DNA of 54,568 bases. Source: an uncultured Candidatus Thioglobus sp. GTDB lineage: Bacteria; Pseudomonadota; Gammaproteobacteria; PS1; Pseudothioglobaceae. A program made the position numbers and the translations under genes. Positions within the stretch are counted from its first letter, which is position 1. Each line of letters starts with the position of its first letter. Shown here piece after piece: positions 50,096 through 54,568 of this stretch. The notes beneath the pieces were generated by a model. That model was not told the DNA's origin and did no database searches. It saw only the letters and a list, made by a program, of their open reading frames with translations. The DNA is taken from NCBI GenBank assembly GCA_905620445.1, contig CAJQTP010000012.1:1-54568 (forward strand), read 5' to 3'.

Positions 50096-50899
50096 TCAAG
50101 TATGTTGAGTTTTTAGAATTTGTTGTTTCTGTCTTCTGCCAATTAATGAGGCAGCTATGACGCCTAGAGTGACAACCCCTACCAAGATTGTTGAAACTGC
50201 ATTTATTTCAGGTGTAACGCCAAGTCGCACCATCGAATATATTTTCATTGGAAGTGTTGTGGATCCAGGACCAGAAGTAAAGCTAGCGATTACCAGATCA
50301 TCAAGAGATAGAGTGAAAGATAGTAGCCAGCCAGAAACAACTGCTGGAAGAATTATTGGGAGCGTAATAAGCATAAATGTTCGAAATGGCGTACAGCCTA
50401 AATCAAGCGCAGCCTCAGTAAGGCTATCATCATAGCTAGACATTCTTGACTGAACAACAACAGCTACATAGCACATTGAAAATGTTATATGAGCCAGAGT
50501 TACAGTAAAAATACCCCGATCAATTGCAAGGGCTACAAACATAAGTAAAGTTGACAGCCCAATGATTACTTCTGGCATGACCATTGGTGCATAGATCATC
50601 CCTGAAAAAAGAGTTCTCCCTTTAAAGTTGCCAAAACGAGTCATTACCAGGCCGGCAATAGTTCCTAAAATTGTTGCCATGGTTGAAGAAACGAAAGCAA
50701 CCTTTATTGTCACCCAGGCGGCATCTTTTATGCCCTGGTTTTGCAGAAGCTCGCCATACCATTTGGTTGAGAAACCGCCCCAAACTGTAACTAATCTTGA
50801 TTCATTAAAGCTAAATAAAATTAATAATATTATTGGTATATATAAAAATGAAAATCCAACAATCAGTGAGAAAATATTGAAGGCTCCAAACCTTTTCAT
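50096..50899 (-). CDS. potI: Polyamine ABC transporter permease PotI-like
   Basis: The 267-aa protein has six hydrophobic helices and the EAA loop (EAALDLGCTPFRTFMLITLP). It pairs with PotH as the second permease of a putrescine-type importer. Its start overlaps the potH stop by 4 nt. It matches the PotI/PotC branch, with an N-terminal IPIILLILFSFNES segment. Confidence 0.94.
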   Translation of the reverse strand: MKRFGAFNIFSLIVGFSFLYIPIILLILFSFNESRLVTVWGGFSTKWYGELLQNQGIKDAAWVTIKVAFVSSTMATILGTIAGLVMTRFGNFKGRTLFSGMIYAPMVMPEVIIGLSTLLMFVALAIDRGIFTVTLAHITFSMCYVAVVVQSRMSSYDDSLTEAALDLGCTPFRTFMLITLPIILPAVVSGWLLSFTLSLDDLVIASFTSGPGSTTLPMKIYSMVRLGVTPEINAVSTILVGVVTLGVIAASLIGRRQKQQILKTQHT

Positions 50900-51810
50900 G
50901 AGATTGCCTTCTCTTGTGATCTCTGATAGAGCATTATTGGAACAACGAGAATTGCAAGTAGAAGGATTGCGACTGCTGAGGCAACTGGCCAGTCTCGATT
51001 ATAGAAAAACTCGGTCCATAGAACCTTTCCAATCATTAGCGTTTCAGAGCCACCAAGTAAATCTGGTATTACAAATTCACCCATGACTGGTATAAAGACC
51101 AAGAAGCAACCAGCCATAATTCCAGGAAGTGAAAGTGGGATAGTTACTGTCCAGAAGGCTTTAAAGGGTCTACACCCAAGGTCCGCTGCAGCCTCTAATA
51201 AACTCATATCCATTTTTTCAAGATTTGCATACAAAGGAAGAATCATAAAGGGCAGATAAGAGTAAATAATTCCAATATAAACTGCAAGATCCGTGTTCAT
51301 TATCATAAGTGGCTTTTCAATAATTCCAATGGACATTAAAGCTAAGTTTAATAAGCCCTCCGTCTTTAGTATGCCAATCCACGCATAAACTCTTATTAAG
51401 AAAGAAGTCCAAAAAGGAAGGATAACCAGCATGAGTAATATTCCTCTCCATCGAGTGGGGGCTCTTGCTACGCTGTAAGCTATTGAATAACCAATTATGA
51501 GAGTTAGTATTGTTGAAATAAAGGCAATTTTTAAACTTGAAAGGTAAGCTTTAATATACAAAGAGTCACTAAAGAGGAATAAATAGTTATCAAAGCTTGC
51601 TTTAATTGAAGGTAGCCATGAATCTCCCCAAATAAGAAGGGGGGAGTATGGCGGCCTTGCATAAATTGTTTCTGCGAAGCTTATTTTTAAAACATAGATA
51701 AAAGGCAGTAAAAAAAGCAAAAGCAGCCAGATATATGGAATCGCAATAACAGCATTTCTACCGTTGAAAATACTTTTAAAAAAGTTTGGATTTGTTTGCG
51801 TAAGCTTCAC
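50896..51810 (-). CDS. potH: Polyamine ABC transporter permease PotH-like
   Basis: The 304-aa permease has six hydrophobic helices, the EAA loop (EAAADLGCRPFKAFWTVTIP) and the PotB/PotH motif FLLPFIYVLKISFAE. It lies 6 nt after the ATPase gene and overlaps potI, giving the order potF-potG-potH-potI. Confidence 0.95.
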   Translation of the reverse strand: MKLTQTNPNFFKSIFNGRNAVIAIPYIWLLLLFLLPFIYVLKISFAETIYARPPYSPLLIWGDSWLPSIKASFDNYLFLFSDSLYIKAYLSSLKIAFISTILTLIIGYSIAYSVARAPTRWRGILLMLVILPFWTSFLIRVYAWIGILKTEGLLNLALMSIGIIEKPLMIMNTDLAVYIGIIYSYLPFMILPLYANLEKMDMSLLEAAADLGCRPFKAFWTVTIPLSLPGIMAGCFLVFIPVMGEFVIPDLLGGSETLMIGKVLWTEFFYNRDWPVASAVAILLLAILVVPIMLYQRSQEKAIS

Positions 51811-51816
51811 AGTAAG

Positions 51817-52947
51817 CTAAGAAAGGAGAACCACAGCAGAATGAGCAGCCCACTGAAGGTAAACTTCATCATCCCATGTTAAATGGTGTTCTTTAGTTCT
51901 CTCACGATTCGCACGTATTGCTTTTAGAATTTTTCCATTATCTAGTTTGACATGGTAAGTTGAAAAGCTTCCTCCATAGGCAATATCTTCAATCTTTCCT
52001 TTTAATATGTTGTGATTATGAGAAGGCTTTGTCCTAGATATTTCAAGTTTCTCTGGCCTTATTGCAAACCACATTTCATCTTCAACTGAAGCGCCTGCAT
52101 CTTGAGTTGCAAACACAATTGAATTTGAATCTTCAGAAAGCAGCTGGGTGCCAATTTCATTTTGTCCTTTATAGATTCCTTTTAATATATTAACGTCACC
52201 TATAAAATCAGCAACATCCTTGTTGATTGGTGCCTCATAGATTTCTGCTGGTGTTGCAACTTGAACTAAATTTCCAGAATCCATAACACCAATCCTACTT
52301 GAAACAGTCATTGCTTCTTCTTGGTCATGGGTAACAATAACAAAAGTAACCTCTAGTTTTTCCTGAATATCCATTAATTCAAATTGAGTTTGTTCTCTTA
52401 ATCTTTTATCGAGTGCTCCTAAAGGTTCGTCAAGAAGTAATAATTTTGGACGCTTTGCAAGGCTTCTTGCAAGAGCAACTCTTTGACTTTGACCCCCAGA
52501 GAGCTGATTAGGTTTGCGATTAGCAAAGTCAGTAAGCTCAACAAGCTCGAGCATTTCCTCTACTCTTTGATTAATCTCGTTAGCAGGGAGATTGTCTTGC
52601 TTTAATCCAAAGGCAATATTTTTTTCAACAGTCATATGAGGAAAAAGTGCATAAGACTGGAACATCATATTAATTGGCCTTAGGTGAGGAGGTATTTCAG
52701 ATATATCTTCTCCATCTAAAAGAATCTTGCCATCAGTAATTTTTTCAAAACCTGCAAGCATTCGCAGAAGCGTTGTTTTTCCGCAACCAGAAGGACCCAG
52801 TAAAGAGAAAAATTCATTTTTGTAGATATCTAGAGTTAAATTATCAATTGCTGTAAATTCGCCAAACCGCTTGGTGACGTTTTGAATTTCGATATACGGC
52901 TTATGACTTGAATCGAGCCAAGGGCTGACTTTAATATTTTCAGACAT
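51817..52947 (-). CDS. potG: Polyamine ABC transporter ATPase PotG-like
   Basis: The 376-aa ATPase has Walker A GPSGCGKTT, signature LSGGQSQRVALARSL, Walker B LLLLDEPLGALDKRLRE and a C-terminal TOBE regulatory domain (about residues 285-376). This long form is typical of PotA/PotG. Context with two permeases and a PotF-like binding protein supports polyamine import. Confidence 0.95.
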   Translation of the reverse strand: MSENIKVSPWLDSSHKPYIEIQNVTKRFGEFTAIDNLTLDIYKNEFFSLLGPSGCGKTTLLRMLAGFEKITDGKILLDGEDISEIPPHLRPINMMFQSYALFPHMTVEKNIAFGLKQDNLPANEINQRVEEMLELVELTDFANRKPNQLSGGQSQRVALARSLAKRPKLLLLDEPLGALDKRLREQTQFELMDIQEKLEVTFVIVTHDQEEAMTVSSRIGVMDSGNLVQVATPAEIYEAPINKDVADFIGDVNILKGIYKGQNEIGTQLLSEDSNSIVFATQDAGASVEDEMWFAIRPEKLEISRTKPSHNHNILKGKIEDIAYGGSFSTYHVKLDNGKILKAIRANRERTKEHHLTWDDEVYLQWAAHSAVVLLS

Positions 52948-53011
52948 AGAATTATGATTATTAAAAACCCTTCATGATGCAAAGCATCATGAAGGTAATA
53001 GTAGTCTAAAG

Positions 53012-54115
53012 TTACTGACCTGTTGTGACTTTAGTCCAGGTACGTGTTATCACTCTTTGAGATTTAGAGTCGTATGTTGGACTAATGTATAAACCTTCCA
53101 TAACCTCAGGCGTTGGGTAAACCGCTGGATCATTTAGAAGATCTTCCTCTAGGAGTGGTTGAGAAGCTAGATTACCATTCGCATACCAAACATAGTTTGT
53201 AGCAGTAGCTATTTGTTCAGGATCCATTATCCAGTTAATATACTTATGCGCATTGTCCGCATTAGGAGCATCATCAGGAATTGCTAACTGATCAAACCAC
53301 ATTAGAGCGCCTTCATCAGGAATTGCATAAACAATTTCTACTCCATTCTCTGCATCCCAGGCTGCATATTGAGCCATAAATATATCACCTGACCAGCCAA
53401 CAACTAGACATATATCTCCATTTGCAAGAGCATCAATGTACTGAGAAGAGTGAAATTTTTGAATATATGGGCGAACTTTAGTCAAGACAGCTTCCGCTTT
53501 AGCTATAACATCCGAATCAGTACTTCTTGGATCCTCACCAATATAAGCTAGAGCTGCTGGAATTATTTCAGTTGGTGCATTTAGAAGATGAACACCGCAA
53601 TCAGCGAATTTTGAAACAACATCTGGATCAAAGACCATGGCAAGAGAGGTTGTAGGTGCATTCTCCATCCTGTCATTAATCAACCCTTCGTTATAACCGA
53701 TTCCAGTTGTTCCCCACATATAGTTAACTGAGTAGTCATTGAGTGGGCCAAATTGTGCGACTTGTTCTTCAATATCGCTCCACATGTTTCCAATGTTTGA
53801 TAATTTTGATTTATCCAATTTTTGGAAAACACCCGCTTCAATTTGACGCGCTAAGAAACTACTAGAAGGAACTACAACGTCGTATCCAGAGCTGCCTGCA
53901 AGAAGCTTAGCTTCAAGAACTTCGTTTGAATCAAACACATCATAGACAACCTTAATACCTGTTGCAGCTGTAAAGTCTGTATTAACCTGTTCATCAATAT
54001 AATCAGACCAGTTAAGAACATTAACCACTTCTTCTGCAATTACAGCTTGAGCGGTAAATGTTAACGCTCCAGCAATAAGTAGATTATTTAATTTATTTTT
54101 ACTAGCTGGATTATA
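53012..54115 (-). CDS. potF: Putrescine-binding periplasmic protein PotF-like, start codon not identifiable
   Basis: The mature protein begins EEVVNVLNWSDYIDEQVN and matches polyamine-binding proteins. Upstream in the same frame lies a clear signal peptide, KNKLNNLLIAGALTFTAQAV then IA, encoded at about 54100-54035. The frame is open only to a TAA at 54116-54118, and no ATG, GTG or TTG exists between that stop and the signal peptide. The codon before KNKLNN is AGT (54103-54101), where ATG is expected. The first canonical start is GTG at 54028, after the signal peptide, which would give a cytoplasmic and useless protein. Coordinates give the open frame. Possible causes are a sequence error, an unusual initiator or recent inactivation. 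Confidence 0.85.
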   Translation of the reverse strand, partial: YNPASKNKLNNLLIAGALTFTAQAVIAEEVVNVLNWSDYIDEQVNTDFTAATGIKVVYDVFDSNEVLEAKLLAGSSGYDVVVPSSSFLARQIEAGVFQKLDKSKLSNIGNMWSDIEEQVAQFGPLNDYSVNYMWGTTGIGYNEGLINDRMENAPTTSLAMVFDPDVVSKFADCGVHLLNAPTEIIPAALAYIGEDPRSTDSDVIAKAEAVLTKVRPYIQKFHSSQYIDALANGDICLVVGWSGDIFMAQYAAWDAENGVEIVYAIPDEGALMWFDQLAIPDDAPNADNAHKYINWIMDPEQIATATNYVWYANGNLASQPLLEEDLLNDPAVYPTPEVMEGLYISPTYDSKSQRVITRTWTKVTTGQ

Positions 54116-54171
54116 TTAAAGTTTATTCTTTAATATGCACCTTTCTTTTGAAATGAAAGTTCAATCATATA

Positions 54172-54568
54172 TTAAAGATGCCTTAAATATGAGTTATATT
54201 CAAAGTCAGTAATTGTACTTTCAAATCTTTTTATTTCAGATTCTTTAACACATTGGTAAGATTTTTGAAATTTTTCACCAAAAAACTCTTTAACTATTAG
54301 TGATTCACTTGTTTTATGAACAGCCTCTCTCCAGGTTATTCCTAGTGCGGCTTCATGCTGTGCATGAGCATTTCCAATAGTTTCTTTATCAAGCGGGTCT
54401 TTATTTTTTATTCCCGACAAAACGCTTGAAAGAATTGCTGCAAATACTAAGTAGGGATTGGAGTCTGCGCTTGGAAGTCTAAATTCTAAACGTGTTGCTT
54501 TTGAAGACGCTTCTGGCAATCTTACCAATGCAGTCCTATTTTCATTGCCCCAACTTAACGTTGTTGGA
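54172..54568 (-). CDS. puuA: Glutamine synthetase family protein (PuuA-like), C-terminal part only
   Basis: The frame is open to the window edge, so the N-terminal three quarters are missing. The visible 132 codons contain TTLSWGNENRTALVRLPE and ATRLEFRLPSADSNPYLVFA, the ATP- and glutamate-site region of the glutamine synthetase fold. Divergence from GlnA and the position just upstream of the polyamine transporter suggest a gamma-glutamylpolyamine synthetase. This family starts putrescine breakdown that ends at GabD. The specific role is inferred from context. Confidence 0.8.
   Translation of the reverse strand, partial: PTTLSWGNENRTALVRLPEASSKATRLEFRLPSADSNPYLVFAAILSSVLSGIKNKDPLDKETIGNAHAQHEAALGITWREAVHKTSESLIVKEFFGEKFQKSYQCVKESEIKRFESTITDFEYNSYLRHL

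Noticed and set aside
54026..54028. GTG 54028 as the true start of potF
   Set aside because: It lies downstream of a clear in-frame signal peptide, so using it would remove the export signal of a periplasmic binding protein.

Overview
The window is about 54.6 kb of AT-rich, tightly packed bacterial chromosome. Gene order (tRNA-Trp, secE, nusG, rplKAJL, rpoBC), the protein families and the A-type RNase P RNA point to a gammaproteobacterium with a small genome. AT richness, short spacers and marine-style uptake genes (polyamines, amino acids, an ectoine-hydrolase homologue) suggest the SUP05/Arctic96BD-19 (Thioglobaceae) group. That placement is inferred from gene content, not from a phylogeny.

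Layout. Positions 19-11825 hold tRNA-Trp and the transcription/translation super-operon secE-nusG-rplK-rplA-rplJ-rplL-rpoB-rpoC. It has a structured rplJ leader, a strong hairpin plus T-run between rplL and rpoB, and a terminator after rpoC. Next come trpE and dnaE on +. A 452-bp gene-free AT-rich stretch (16909-17360) follows, with DnaA-box-like motifs resembling part of an origin. Then ribD-coaBC (-), recA-recX and tgt (+), and the cell-shape cluster mreB-mreC-mreD-mrdA (-). A class I fumarase and the RNase P RNA gene are on +.

The accessory region starts at about 28.6 kb. It has an SMR exporter gene joined to a EutA/maleate-isomerase-like gene, and an Lrp/AsnC regulator with a near-perfect promoter and two matching palindromes. 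On the opposite strand lies an operon of a Cys/Met-type PLP enzyme and a DoeA/EutD-like ectoine hydrolase, divergent from an EamA exporter. No doeB, doeC or doeD is in the window, so this is either a partial or a variant cyclic-amidine degradation locus. Housekeeping genes follow: prmC, trmL, fmt-argH, hemC with a pterin dehydratase, ftsY and hemJ.

From 40.6 kb, a 2-oxoglutarate-dependent aspartyl-hydroxylase-like enzyme sits 7 nt upstream of a threonine aldolase. The pair converges on an amino-acid ABC transporter (ATPase, one permease, binding protein). This suggests beta-hydroxylation of an amino acid followed by retro-aldol cleavage to glycine and an aldehyde. Next come hom-thrC-cysM, then a polyamine uptake and use locus: a glutamine-synthetase-type ligase cut by the window edge, potF, potG, potH, potI and gabD. 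The potF signal peptide is intact but has no canonical start codon in front of it.

The main items for follow-up are the hydroxylase-aldolase pair, the DoeA/PLP/EutA/Lrp cluster with its operators, the origin-like spacer, and the broken potF start.
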